A model generated the notes under the pieces. It was not told the origin of the DNA, did not search any database, and worked only from the letters and a program-made list of their open reading frames with translations. Below, in pieces: positions 36,411 to 49,062 of a DNA stretch of 64,000 nucleotides. The stretch covers positions 14,562,986 to 14,626,985 of the forward strand of contig CM025852.1 of the NCBI GenBank assembly GCA_003952965.2, in the 5' to 3' direction. Within the stretch, counting starts at the first letter, position 1; every line of letters starts with the position of its first letter. Position numbers and translations under genes: made by a program. The DNA comes from Morella rubra (lineage: Eukaryota > Streptophyta > Magnoliopsida > Fagales > Myricaceae).

Positions 36411-39400
36411 AAATTATCACATATGTGCATTCATGTTTGTCTTTGACGGGTGTCTTGTTGTTATTACCAACCATCAACCTACAATTTTCATTGTCCATTA
36501 TCACCAAAGAAACAGATCATCGAGTCTTGGTTTGAATGGAGTCTTCTTGGTTAAAACTCCTTGAGTATGAATTCTTCAGCAATATGTAGAGCTCGAACCT
36601 CAAGCGAAGTACCGTTTACGGGACTAGAACTGGACCAAACGGCATTAGGAAGATAACTACCCTACTTAATTGCACTCGCGACGCCAGAAAAGTGAATAGA
36701 AAATCAACCGCTTATATCACTAAATTACTCTCTCCCCCCTCACCCACCCTTTCTTTACCTTCCCGCGCTATTCCCGCCTAAATATTGAATTTATAACTTT
36801 CACTACACAGATGATCCATAGATAAATATTATTATATAAGTGCTTCTGCGTGAGACGAGATCTTGGAAGGTCCTGGGCACGATAAGATGCCAACGTCTAC
36901 GGCAGGACACATGTACCCACATACCAATAAAGCTCTCACGACACTACCTTACAAACAGAGCCTTTGCAGAGAGCTATCAACTAGGATTGAAGTTACCTTC
37001 GCCTTTTATGCCTACCTGTTCCAGCACAGAGCATTATACACTAACCAATTTTTCCACGGGATTTATTTTGTCATTAGCTGTAGGCTGCACTTTTATAGAG
37101 CAACTCACACTTGCTTATTTTGTTTTAAGGCACTGTTATCATTTTACTCCTATTCCGCACTTTATTAAGTGGCTTAATCTTCAAACTTTTAACTTTCGAT
37201 GGGTGTGTCATGATGAAACTTTTTTTGTCTCTATCCTTAACTGTTTTAAAGCCGGTCGTCCCACACTTACTTGTAACTACTTTGTTAATATTACTCTGTA
37301 ACATGGATGGAATTAATGAACTTGAGACGCTTTTTAAGGTAATGCTCGGCTTAAGCTTTCCATTTCCTCCTCGTATATCTCCCTCTTGCGATCTTCATGG
37401 TGGCTGATGGTTTTCTTGGACTAAAACGACTCACTTTTGTTTTCGAGCCCCATGTTCACGTCCCAACCTCCTGACAAAATATCATAAATTGAAGGGAAAA
37501 ATGTAAATTTGCTTTTGGGATCCGTGTTATCTCCGTTTGTCGAATCCAGACCTTACTCACGTGGCTTAATTAATCCTTCGTAGCTTTATGTGTTCTAGAG
37601 GGTCTCCCACTGAATTTCATTTAAAATAAAATAAAAAATAACTAAGATCTTTCTTATTTTGTAACTTATTATTTATATGTTAGAAAGTATTTAAAATAAT
37701 TTTTATTTTCTAACTACGTTATCAATCTTTACATTTTCTAGACATTTATCACTCCTTTTATATCAACAAATATTTCAATTTCGGACAAAATACAAAATAA
37801 ACAATATAAGACTCCAGATATTTACTTCATATTTATTCTCTTACATTTTAATTACTTTTACTTGCTTCAAAGTATTTTTAAAATAACTTTTTACTATTTT
37901 TAATGATTTCACTTTTGATATCATTCCTAGAACTTACTCCTTTCTACATAAAAAACAAATTTATTTTATTTTAACATATAAAATTTTAATCGATGCTAAC
38001 ACTTATATATTATTATCTACTTATTCCTTGAAGTCGTACAGAAAATGGCTAAATCTTGGACGCCTGGACTATTAAATATCTTTTATATCTAATCATAGAA
38101 ATAAACATTGTACATTGGTAAGATCACATAATCACATCTCTCTCAGTCTCTTCAAAGTCATTCCACAGTATAAATAATTCCTTTAAACTAACAAATTTGA
38201 ACAGGTATTAAACAACAATATACTCAAATGCATATCAACATTTAAAAAAAATAAAAATAAATTTAAAAATTTTGATTTATAAACTAATAACGAAATACAT
38301 GACACAATGGAAAGCATAGTAAAAAGTCGCTACAATTAAATATTTCTTTGAATCTAAGAAATTAGTAACCAATAAAACTCAAGCCAATGTTACAACTGGT
38401 ACCATTAACCTTCATTTCTGCCTCTACTATTACATCCGCTCCTCTCGTCTGCAAAGTATCTGCAACTGATGATTACTATTATAGATTCATATTGACCACC
38501 ATATAACCCAGACTGAGTTTACCGTCACTCTCAAGAAAAACTTATAACTAGCGAGTCGCAACACTCACACTTATTTCAAACAAATCACAGTACAACAAAC
38601 ACATCTTGCAAATAAGTTATATAATAGATGATTATATATTACATAATAAATATTCTTCGTACTTTTGCTTTTTAAGATCGCTACTTTATGTCAATTCTAT
38701 TATTCTTTTGTTTTTGAAAACGCTTTGTTAAGCTCCTTTATTGCCACGTTTGAGAGATTATCAACACATAATAGCCCGCCGCCCACCCTTTTCTTTCTTT
38801 TTTTTTATAACTATCAATTACTTATTATATATCAGCACTTCTGTTCAAATTTACTGCAAAAATTCACATAATCCAATTTGCAGAAGAAAGAAATAAATCA
38901 TCTGTAAAATGAGATCTAACATACTTCTTTTTTGGCTCAATCCTCATTTCTTCAGAAAATTAGATTTATCTTAATTTCGTAAACTACGAGTATGGTATTA
39001 TGTTTCAATTAACCCTCAACACGATCACGTAGATCAGCATAAGAAATATAAATGTTCACTTTGCTGATTATATTACAGATCTTTTATAAGAAGTATTCCA
39101 ACCAATGCATTTACAGTTAATTCCAATTAAACTAGCATTTAATTTTTAAATCAAATTCCAAATCAATGTATTTTATTGAAAAAGAATTTATCAAATGCAA
39201 TAAATTTTATTGTTTGGGAAATTATAAACTCTCACAACACTATCCACTAATCTCAATTACCCTCTAAGTTCACTAAACTCACCCTTCCAAAACTCTATAA
39301 TTGATTTAACTAATCGGTTATTTCTCCTAAGACTGAAATTAACAGTTACTATTGACCCTCTCCAACTCATCAGTTGGACAAATACAATAAACACGCATCC

Positions 39401-39595
39401 AATAGTGTTTGTAGAAGAATTTTAATGGGTATATGGATTTAGAGAGACTATAGTTTAGGAGTTTAAATTTCACAGGGCTGCAATTAATATTTTTGCACCC
39501 ACGTGATATGGGTATCTTGACGATTTACACCTCATTACTTTCATATTTGTGATTTTAGCTACGACAGTTAATATTGCTATAAGATATCCTCGGCT
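36411..39595. other. Low-confidence sequence leading to the gap, no gene seen
   Basis: After the zipper remnants no reading frame or repeat boundary is credible. The open frame at 36840-37301 has no family motif and probably covers degraded 3' UTR. The sequence is AT-rich, with many short homopolymer-adjacent irregularities, and stops at the N gap. It should be treated as uncertain at base level. Confidence 0.5.
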
Positions 39596-40595
39596 NNNNN
39601 NNNNNNNNNNNNNNNNNNNNNNNNNNNNNNNNNNNNNNNNNNNNNNNNNNNNNNNNNNNNNNNNNNNNNNNNNNNNNNNNNNNNNNNNNNNNNNNNNNNN
39701 NNNNNNNNNNNNNNNNNNNNNNNNNNNNNNNNNNNNNNNNNNNNNNNNNNNNNNNNNNNNNNNNNNNNNNNNNNNNNNNNNNNNNNNNNNNNNNNNNNNN
39801 NNNNNNNNNNNNNNNNNNNNNNNNNNNNNNNNNNNNNNNNNNNNNNNNNNNNNNNNNNNNNNNNNNNNNNNNNNNNNNNNNNNNNNNNNNNNNNNNNNNN
39901 NNNNNNNNNNNNNNNNNNNNNNNNNNNNNNNNNNNNNNNNNNNNNNNNNNNNNNNNNNNNNNNNNNNNNNNNNNNNNNNNNNNNNNNNNNNNNNNNNNNN
40001 NNNNNNNNNNNNNNNNNNNNNNNNNNNNNNNNNNNNNNNNNNNNNNNNNNNNNNNNNNNNNNNNNNNNNNNNNNNNNNNNNNNNNNNNNNNNNNNNNNNN
40101 NNNNNNNNNNNNNNNNNNNNNNNNNNNNNNNNNNNNNNNNNNNNNNNNNNNNNNNNNNNNNNNNNNNNNNNNNNNNNNNNNNNNNNNNNNNNNNNNNNNN
40201 NNNNNNNNNNNNNNNNNNNNNNNNNNNNNNNNNNNNNNNNNNNNNNNNNNNNNNNNNNNNNNNNNNNNNNNNNNNNNNNNNNNNNNNNNNNNNNNNNNNN
40301 NNNNNNNNNNNNNNNNNNNNNNNNNNNNNNNNNNNNNNNNNNNNNNNNNNNNNNNNNNNNNNNNNNNNNNNNNNNNNNNNNNNNNNNNNNNNNNNNNNNN
40401 NNNNNNNNNNNNNNNNNNNNNNNNNNNNNNNNNNNNNNNNNNNNNNNNNNNNNNNNNNNNNNNNNNNNNNNNNNNNNNNNNNNNNNNNNNNNNNNNNNNN
40501 NNNNNNNNNNNNNNNNNNNNNNNNNNNNNNNNNNNNNNNNNNNNNNNNNNNNNNNNNNNNNNNNNNNNNNNNNNNNNNNNNNNNNNNNNNNNNNN
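39596..40595. other. Assembly gap of exactly 1000 N
   Basis: One uninterrupted run of N. The round length suggests a placeholder of unknown true size. The gap hides the left continuation of the inverted repeat and of the truncated CACTA element. Confidence 0.99.
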
Positions 40596-42667
40596 CTCTG
40601 TTATTTGTTTTGATCAGAGATGTACTTAATTTTGTAGTAGTGTCATGTTTGGGTTATGGTACTGTACCATATTTTTAAAGGGTTTGCAGAGAGTACCACT
40701 CTGAGTTATAGTGAAGGCACTAATCGCTTTATGCGTTGAGGAAATATAATAATTTTTCAGTTGAAGCTGTGTTCACTCTAGTTTCACTCAAACTCCCACA
40801 ATATTAAAGTGCTTGGAATTTTTATGTTTTCATTGGTTAAAATTATATGTTTTGCAAAAATTATTCTTGGCTTCTTGGGTTATATAAAGTTCCATTAATA
40901 CTTTTTTACCTCAAACGCTTTCATTTGATAATGTAATTAAAAAAAAAAAAAGGAGACAAACAAAAAATTAGTACAAATCAGCAATATAAACATAAAGATA
41001 ACAATTGTCCATAAAGAAATGTCCATAAAGAAGTGTCCATCATATCCAAAATAAGTACAAAACCAACAAAATAAACATATCAAAGTGTCAAAAATAACAC
41101 TATCCCAAAAAATGTACATAACACAAAAAGAAGACATAAAATAAAAACTGGACTACTATAATGAATCAACTGTCCTCTGCCTCACACCGACCGAACCGCT
41201 AAGGCTCTCGACCTTGTTCCCTAACTGATCTATCTTGTACTGCAGCGGTCAAACCTCTGTCGAACGAGATTTTCAAAGCCAACCGAAGCGTTCAAGAAGC
41301 TATGTGGCCTCGGCGGGTCAGCTGCGTCGTCTCCTCTTTACCCCATTGGAGCTGTGATCTGCTCTTCCTCAACGTCTCTAAGAAAGATCAGACCTGAGGC
41401 TTTTTTCTGTCCTCCCCAACATGTGAAGGGACCTCAATAGAGAAGTTTGTCAAGAGGAGGCCGTAAGGAACACCACTCACCTCAAAGGAAACTCTTCCTG
41501 CTTCCTTCATGATATTTTGAAAGATCAGTGATGGGAGGTCCACTGGGACCCCCATCACAATGTAGACCATGAGCTTCACTCTCTTGAAGCTCGCTTCACT
41601 GGTGTGCCGACGAGGGTCAATATTGTATGCGACTATCAAGTGTAGCATTCTGAAGAAGTCCGTCATGGCACTATGAGGGATGTTTGGCAAGTGGTCTGGG
41701 ACTTCCTCCTTCCCAGTCAGCAACTTGCACAGCTCACTATTAGATAGCATCAGACGATCAGCTATCTCTTCCTCCCGGTCGGGGTACGAAGGGCCCTTAG
41801 GTCGGGCAATACCCAAAAATTGCTGATCTTGTCGGCTGAGAATGTAACCGACACCCCCCCTCAGGGTGATGTCGTACGATGCCTGCAAACAAAGAAAGAT
41901 GTTAGAAAAAAGTATCCATGTGTGGATCTCCTAATCTAGTTAGAACTTACCATTTTGTAGTTCGCACTACAATAACTTTAGTTAACACTATTATCCTAGT
42001 TATACAAGTTTCAACTAATATTTTTGAAGTTTGAACAGAATTAAGCATTTAATGAAGGGTCACATCACATCACATCGCATCGATCTGCTTTGTCTCAACC
42101 ATTTGAACTAGGATATACCTAGTTCGGACAAGTTTAAATAAATCAAATTTTAGATAGGTGTCGAACAAGGGGAATTTAACAGTCAAATCTCACATTAGTT
42201 CGCACCTACAAAAGTAAAGTTCTCACTAGTCTGGTTATAAGTGTCAACTTGATATTTCATAGTCCCAACTTGTACATTATCGGTACGTTTGTTTCCTCCC
42301 AAAAGTGTAGTTGGAACTTTATTATAATTAGTTCTAACTTATTTCTTTATTGGGATGATCTCTAACCGTCTCAAAAATGTGGTTCGAACAACCATATATT
42401 AGTCCGAACCTAAAGTATTTTTGGGACGGAATGTTGCTGTCCCAAAAATTTTCCCGCCATGTTCCTGCCAGTTTATTTGGATGGATGCTCAGACTCCGTC
42501 CCTAAAACCCAATCTTTAGGGACGAAAATAGGTACCTATCCCTAAAGATGTTCTTTGACACCCCTCTTGGGACGACACCTTTGTTGCGTCCCAAAAGGAC
42601 ACCTTTATGGACAGTTTTTTGGTCGTCCCAAAAAAATGTTTCCCAAAACCCCGAAATTCTTGTAGTG
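40596..42667 (-). mobile_element. CACTA transposon, truncated by gap
   Basis: The end is at 42667, where the minus strand starts CACTACAAGAATTTCGGGGT. It is followed outside by CAG (42668-42670), the complement of the CTG target duplication seen at the full copy. It is the left-terminal 2.1 kb of the same element as 48278-54879, in opposite orientation; the rest lies in or beyond the gap. Confidence 0.85.
41156..41882 (-). pseudogene. PF20167-like putative plant transposon protein
   Basis: Mirror copy of 49063-49792. The exon begins after a TTTGCAG acceptor. The first 166-residue open stretch (41888-41388) has FLGIARPKGPSYPDREEEIA, then SNSELCKLLTGKEEVPDH, FRMLHLIVAYNIDPRRHTSE and FKRVKLMVYIVMGVPVDLP. 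This pattern (late PRRHTS, YxxMxGxPxDLP) is that of the 'putative plant transposon protein' domain found in many plant retroelement and CACTA loci. A frameshift near 41440 separates it from the C-terminal coiled-coil part (about 41290-41156). Confidence 0.6.
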
Positions 42668-42689
42668 CAGGGTTGATACATGATGTATG

Positions 42690-43475
42690 GCCTCATATGA
42701 AATTACTTGAGACTGATCAACTTCCATTCTTCGTCCGTCGAGATCATTAATGATGACGCAGGAGAAAAAATATTCAGCATGACCAAAGACCTTCCATTGT
42801 CAAGCTATCATATTACTTCTTCAAAACTGTCATGCGAAGTTTGCAGTAGATAGAAGATTACAAACTGGAGGTACTTTATTCCTCTAGAATTGAACATTTT
42901 ATTGATCTTCTGAGACACTTATATATATATACCTTCTAAGAAACGGGATGTAGGGTGACTTGAAATAGTAACAGCATCGTCTGTGACAGAGCTACAACAG
43001 TTTGGAGTCAAGTTTAAGATCGGGTCAAACAGTAATTTATTTGACATACAATTCAATAAAGGGATTCTCTTGATCCCAAAATTAAATGTTGGTCACCTTT
43101 CAAAACTTCAAATACAAAATATAGTCACCTTCGAGCAATGCCACTGTTCGGAGTATTACATGAATGATTATGTTGTGCTCTTGCGTCGCCTTATTAGCAA
43201 TACTGGTCAAATGTGAAATTATTGAGAAGCGAAGTGACATCAATGAAGGGGCAAATCATATTCACAACCTCGCCCAGTGGGCTTTTGCCGACCCTAATGA
43301 CTTATATTTTGCTAGCCTTTGTGAAGACCTGAATGCTTATTGCAAGGCATCCTGACATAAGTGGAAGGCAAACTTGAAACAAAATTACTTCAACATGCCA
43401 TGGGCCATCATTTCTCTTGTTGCAGCTGTTGTTCTCATTTTGCTCACTCTAATACAAACAGTAAGTTCAATTATG
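42690..43475 (+). pseudogene. DUF247 protein, 3' half, broken (left arm)
   Basis: DUF247 (UPF0481) proteins are plant-specific membrane-anchored proteins of about 430-550 residues. Recognisable pieces are VTELQQFGVKFKIGSNSNLF, DIQFNKGILLIPKL, IQNIVTFEQCH and MNDYVVLLRRLI (42980-43215), then KCEIIEKRSDINEGANHIHN (frame change near 43200), FASLCEDLNAYCKAS, and after an in-frame TGA at 43353, KANLKQNYFNMPWAIISLV with the C-terminal hydrophobic anchor. The N-terminal half, with the cIyrVP and VSIGplHh motifs, is missing: the CACTA element lies at that point. The frame is broken at least twice. Confidence 0.8.
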
Positions 43476-44586
43476 TCCATAAGCTAGGCGAAAACAACAC
43501 TGAAATGTGATTGTTTTCAACACTTGATGCATGGCAGTTGTTTTTGGTATTGCTGTAGTTATTCATTTGCTTGTTCATTTATCTATTGACAGTGCAGATT
43601 TTAATTTGTCATGCTCCGCTAGCTAGTCTTATGAAGAGCCAGTTTTCTTCTGTGATGCTTTTGATTAGACAGAAGTGTCGTTGTGTTTTAATCCTATGTG
43701 ATGCTTTTGATTAGACTCGAGTATTGTTGTTGCAACCACTCCAAAGAGGGTATTATAGACACATGAATTTGTTTTGATAAATTGAGCTCTCTCTGTGCCT
43801 CATTATGTTCTCTTTTTTCTCCAGTCTTAAGTTATAAAAATATGGGGAAGCATTTCAAGATACGTTCCTATGAAACAAATGGGGCATCGACCATATTTTC
43901 ATATGCAACAAATAAGTTACTTATACATAATAGATATTGTAGAATCAAATCTAAGGTGATGTCCGGCCATGTGAAAATTCAACATTTTGAGAAAATATTT
44001 TGAAAGTAAAAAATTTTACTACGGAATATCAAAATTTTTTAAAAATTTACCAGCTTTATACAAACCCTATTAAAGACTCTAATTTACCTAAATATTCAAA
44101 CAACTATCAAATTTTCTAGAGATTTTGAAAAAAATAATTGTAATCAAAACAAGACAAAGTTTCCTATATCTACACTTCGACGGATGATGGATTCAGAGTC
44201 GATATTCACATACGAAAAGCACCAAAAGGTCGACTAATATATTTGGCCTGTTATACACTTTGATGGCCCAATGAGAACACAAAAGTTTGGAAAAAAAAAA
44301 AGAAAAAAGAATGCGGCTATCAAACAGAATTCACATACGATCCTATCAAACAAAAGGGGCATCGACCAAATTTTTACATGCAATAAATAAGTTACTTATT
44401 CGTAATAGATATTATAGAACCAATTTCAGTTTCATATATATATATATAAGGAATAAGGATGATGGATGATGGATCCATAGTCCATATTCACATCTCGAAA
44501 AGTACCTAAAGCCTCACTAGTATATTGGGCCCCTTGTACATTTCGATTGCCTCGCGAGAAAATAAAATGTTAGAAAAAAAAATTAT
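43476..44586 (+). other. 3' flank of the left-arm DUF247 copy
   Basis: No further gene. The stretch matches the 3' flanks of other DUF247 copies (words such as CATCACAGAAGAAAACT in complement). It includes two similar segments of about 200 bp (around 43840-44000 and 44290-44470) sharing ACATACGATCCTATGAAACA-like text, and an (AT)n run near 44432-44448. Confidence 0.5.
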
Positions 44587-44631
44587 TCCGCTGCCGGGAT
44601 TAGAACCTGATTGCCATTGTGCTACAGCGGA
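44587..44631 (-). repeat. tRNA-derived repeat unit, anticodon arm lost
   Basis: The minus strand reads TCCGCTGTAGCACAATGGCA then ATCAGGTTCTAATCCCGG and CAGCGGA: a seven-base acceptor-type pairing (TCCGCTG with CAGCGGA) and a B-box-like GGTTCTAATCC. Compared with the 62386 copy the anticodon arm has been deleted. Confidence 0.6.
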
Positions 44632-45154
44632 TTTGTTATTTGCTTGCTAATTAATAATCTAATTAATAGTTATCCAAGATGGAAAGAAATACATATTATC
44701 ATCAATAATATCCATTATTATCCATCTCTTTACTGATATTAGTTTAGGAACCAACCTAGCTAGAGATAGTAATATATGCAGGAACTAAATAGAGATGTCT
44801 TTTTTATATTAGGAAGAAACTTCTGATATATAATTAGACTTTTATAATCTTATATTATATATAAGCGCATCTTAAACCACTGAATGTTTCAAATCATTAT
44901 CAAATTTATCATTGCTCGAAAAAAAAAATTGATGTAATTTTAAATTATTACCAAATATATCGTGGCCTAAAAATAGAGAGCGACGATAGTACCATTTCAT
45001 TCCAAGAAAGAAACAAAATTTAGAAAACCATATTTATGTCATAGTATAAATAAGTTTTTAGTTCATAACTCCACTTCACTCTCTACACACATTGCACCAT
45101 AAATTATTAATAAATTTATATAATATACTGCAACGTGAATTTTTACTCAGAAAT

Positions 45155-45787
45155 AAGGTCGGGGTCTCACAGCCACAATTTATAGCTGTTGGATTGTACA
45201 ATTTGTAACCTTTTAATCTTGAATTATAGCCTAGGAAGAACAATTTTGTGCTTTTATCATCTAACTTGGATCTCCTTTTATCTGGAATATGTGCAAAAGT
45301 ATTACTTCAAAAAACAGGCAAATGATAAATACTTGACTTTTATTCCACTCTTTTTTTCTTTAGGTGTTTTTGTCTTACACACTTTTTTGTGGGACATTGA
45401 TTTGCTAAGTACACGGCATAAGAAACTGCTTGCCCAAAAGTTCATTTGGTAAACTTATACTTTTCAACATACTACAAGCCAAGTTAAGAATGATTCGATT
45501 TTTCCTCTCAATAATGCCGTTTTGTTGTGAGGATCTTGGAGTCGTCAAAGGATGATGAATTATATTTTCTTCCCAAACACGCAGTGAACAAGTTGCAGTG
45601 GCTCCGGTACTCTTGTGATAGTCTTTCAAAAATCTTTTTCTTGATTGGTTTCCAAGGTGATATCCTTTATAAAAGATATTCAAAGAGAGATTGCGTGGGA
45701 AGGGAAAAGGTACAATGTGCAACACAAGTGCATTCAAATTTTTGATGCCTTGTGATGGCTGAATGGTATAATCGTAATTCCCCTTTG
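45155..45787 (-). pseudogene. Ty1/copia integrase fragment forming the loop of the inverted repeat
   Basis: On the minus strand the open stretch 45737-45405 carries TTPRSSQQNGIIERKNRIIL and NLACSMLKSISLPNELLGKQ, the PQQNG-ERKNRT and ML...LP-LWGEA signature at the end of the Ty1/copia integrase core. Reading on through stops gives CPTK and HLPVF, matching the CPTK...HLRVFGC linker. gag, protease, most of the integrase core and RT are absent. It is the only part of the inverted-repeat region without a mirror copy. Confidence 0.8.
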
Positions 45788-46311
45788 ATTTCTGAGTTAA
45801 AATTCACGTTGCAGTATATTATATAAATTTATTAATAATTTATGGTGCAATGTGTGTAGAGAGTGAAGTGGAGTTATGAACTAAAAACTTATTTATACTA
45901 TGACATAAATATGGTTTTCTAAATTTTGTTTCTTTCTTGGAATGAAATGGTACTATCGTCGCTCTCTATTTTTAGGCCACGATATATTTGGTAATAATTT
46001 AAAATTACATCAATTTTTTTTTTCGAGCAATGATAAATTTGATAATGATTTGAAACATTCAGTGGTTTAAGATGCGCTTATATATAATATAAGATTATAA
46101 AAGTCTAATTATATATCAGAAGTTTCTTCCTAATATAAAAAAGACATCTCTATTTAGTTCCTGCATATATTACTATCTCTAGCTAGGTTGGTTCCTAAAC
46201 TAATATCAGTAAAGAGATGGATAATAATGGATATTATTGATGATAATATGTATTTCTTTCCATCTTGGATAACTATTAATTAGATTATTAATTAGCAAGC
46301 AAATCAACAAA

Positions 46312-46357
46312 TCCGCTGTAGCACAATGGCAATCCAGGTTCTAATCCCGGCAGCGGA
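46312..46357 (+). repeat. tRNA-derived repeat unit, anticodon arm lost (right arm)
   Basis: Mirror of 44587-44631 with one extra C: TCCGCTGTAGCACAATGGCA, then CCAGGTTCTAATCCCGG and CAGCGGA. The acceptor-type stem is perfect. Confidence 0.6.
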
Positions 46358-47470
46358 ATAATTTTTTTTTCTAACATTTTATTTTCTCGCGAGGCAATCG
46401 AAATGTACAAGGGGCCCAATATACTAGTGAGGCTTTAGGTACTTTTCGAGATGTGAATATGGACTATGGATCCATCATCCATCATCCTTATTCCTTATAT
46501 ATATATATATGAAACTGAAATTGGTTCTATAATATCTATTACGAATAAGTAACTTATTTATTGCATGTAAAAATTTGGTCGATGCCCCTTTTGTTTGATA
46601 GGATCGTATGTGAATTCTGTTTGATAGCCGCATTCTTTTTTCTTTTTTTTTTTTTCCAAACTTTTGTGTTCTCATTGGGCCATCAAAGTGTATAACAGGC
46701 CAAATATATTAGTCGACCTTTTGGTGCTTTTCGTATGTGAATATCGACTCTGAATCCATCATCCGTCGAAGTGTAGATATAGGAAACTTTGTCTTGTTTG
46801 ATTACAATTATTTTTTTCAAAATCTCTAGAAAATTTGATAGTTGTTTGAATATTTAGGTAAATTAGAGTCTTTAATAGGGTTTGTATAAAGCTGGTAAAT
46901 TTTTAAAAAATTTTGATATTCCGTAGTAAATTTTTTTACTTTCAAAATATTTTCTCAAAATGTTGAATTTTCACATGGCCGGACATCACCTTAGATTTGA
47001 TTCTACAATATCTATTATGTATAAGTAACTTATTTGTTGCATATGAAAATATGGTCGATGCCCCATTTGTTTCATAGGAACGTATCTTGAAATGCTTCCC
47101 CATATTTTTATAACTTAAGACTGGAGAAAAAAGAGAACATAATGAGGCACAGAGAGAGCTCAATTTATCAAAACAAATTCATGTGTCTATAATACCCTCT
47201 TTGGAGTGGTTGCAACAACAATACTCGAGTCTAATCAAAAGCATCACATAGGATTAAAACACAACGACACTTCTGTCTAATCAAAAGCATCACAGAAGAA
47301 AACTGGCTCTTCATAAGACTAGCTAGCGGAGCATGACAAATTAAAATCTGCACTGTCAATAGATAAATGAACAAGCAAATGAATAACTACAGCAATACCA
47401 AAAACAACTGCCATGCATCAAGTGTTGAAAACAATCACATTTCAGTGTTGTTTTCGCCTAGCTTATGGAC
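46358..47470 (-). other. 3' flank of the right-arm DUF247 copy
   Basis: Mirror of the left-arm flank 43476-44586. It contains no separate gene. The small frames here are translations of duplicated noncoding sequence: identical peptides arise on the opposite strand in the other arm. Confidence 0.5.
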
Positions 47471-48255
47471 ATAATTGAACTTACTGTTTGTATTAGAGTG
47501 AGCAAAATGAGAACAACAGCTGCAACAAGAGAAATGATGGCCCATGGCATGTTGAAGTAATTTTGTTTCAAGTTTGCCTTCCACTTATGTCAGGATGCCT
47601 TGCAATAAGCATTCAGGTCTTCACAAAGGCTAGCAAAATATAAGTCATTAGGGTCGGCAAAAGCCCACTGGGCGAGGTTGTGAATATGATTTGCCCCTTC
47701 ATTGATGTCACTTCGCTTCTCAATAATTTCACATTTGACCAGTATTGCTAATAAGGCGACGCAAGAGCACAACATAATCATTCATGTAATACTCCGAACA
47801 GTGGCATTGCTCGAAGGTGACTATATTTTGTATTTGAAGTTTTGAAAGGTGACCAACATTTAATTTTGGGATCAAGAGAATCCCTTTATTGAATTGTATG
47901 TCAAATAAATTACTGTTTGACCCGATCTTAAACTTGACTCCAAACTGTTGTAGCTCTGTCACAGACGATGCTGTTACTATTTCAAGTCACCCTACATCCC
48001 GTTTCTTAGAAGGTATATATATATAAGTGTCTCAGAAGATCAATAAAATGTTCAATTCTAGAGGAATAAAGTACCTCCAGTTTGTAATCTTCTATCTACT
48101 GCAAACTTCGCATGACAGTTTTGAAGAAGTAATATGATAGCTTGACAATGGAAGGTCTTTGGTCATGCTGAATATTTTTTCTCCTGCGTCATCATTAATG
48201 ATCTCGACGGACGAAGAATGGAAGTTGATCAGTCTCAAGTAATTTCATATGAGGC
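47470..48255 (-). pseudogene. DUF247 protein, 3' half, broken (right arm)
   Basis: Mirror of the left-arm copy. The two open stretches (47962-47729 and 47781-47590) give the same peptides. Shared frame breaks (near 47740 and the stop near 47591) show that the gene was already broken before the inverted duplication formed, or that the arms were later homogenised. The N-terminal half is cut off by the CACTA insertion that starts at 48278. Confidence 0.8.
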
Positions 48256-48277
48256 CATACATCATGTATCAACCCTG

Positions 48278-48310
48278 CACTACAAGAATTTCGGGGTTTT
48301 GGGAAACATT
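48278..48310 (+). repeat. Left TIR of CACTA
   Basis: Starts CACTACAAGAATTTCGGG, pairing with the complement of the right end, CACTACAAGAAATTCGGG, over the first 18 positions with one mismatch. Confidence 0.9.
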
Positions 48311-49062
48311 TTTTTGGGACGACCAAAAAACTGTCCATAAAGGTGTCCTTTTGGGACGCAACAAAGGTGTCGTCCCAAGAGGGGTGTCAAAGAACATCTT
48401 TAGGGATAGGTACCTATTTTCGTCCCTAAAGATTGGGTTTTAGGGACGGAGTCTGAGCATCCATCCCAAATAAACTGGCAGGAACATGGCGGGAAAAACT
48501 TTGGGACGCAACATTCCGTCCCAAAAATACTTTAGGTTCGGACTAATATATGGTTGTTCGAACCACATTTTTGAGACGGTTAGAGATCATCCCAATAAAG
48601 AAATAAGTTAGAACTAATTATAATAAAGTTCCAACTACACTTTTGGGATAGGAAACAAACGTCCGAATAATGTACAAGTTGGGACTATGAAAATATCAAG
48701 TTGACACTAACCAGACTAGTGAGAACTTTACTTTTGTAGGTGCGAACTAATGTGAGATTTGACTGTTAAATTCCCCTTGTTCGACACCTATCTAAAATTT
48801 GATTTATTTAAACTTGTCCGAACTAGGTATATCCTAGTTCAAATGGTTGAGACAAAGCAGATCGATGCGATGTGATGTGATGTGACCCTTCATTAAATGC
48901 TTAATTCTGTTCAAACTTCAAAAATATTAGTTGAAACTTGTATAACTAGGATAATAGTGTTAACTAAAGTTATTGTAGTGCGAACTACAAAATGGTAAGT
49001 TCTAACTAGTTAGGAGATACACACATGTGATACTTTTTTCTAACATCTTTCTTTGTTTGCAG

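Larger units (their letters stand above)
40596..45154 (+). repeat. Left arm of large inverted repeat
   Basis: Mirror image of 45788 to about 50245. Fixed points on the two sides: CACTA end 42667 against 48278, DUF247 fragment 42983-43216 against 47729-47962, and the polypurine/microsatellite area 44430 against 46500. The outer limit is the N gap, so the arm may be longer. The copies are very similar but not identical: small indels (for example seven bases near 41435 against 49498) and scattered substitutions exist. Confidence 0.92.

Noticed and set aside
36840..37301. A 153-residue plus-strand open frame after the bZIP gene
   Set aside because: No family motif, unreliable sequence next to the gap, overlapping a second frame of similar length. 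Probably degraded exon or UTR.
39549..40613. A 354-residue open frame
   Set aside because: It consists almost entirely of the N run; only about 20 residues are real sequence.
43782..47163. Pairs of identical 60-73-residue frames on opposite strands
   Set aside because: They are mirror translations of duplicated 3' flanking DNA; no motif or start context supports a peptide.
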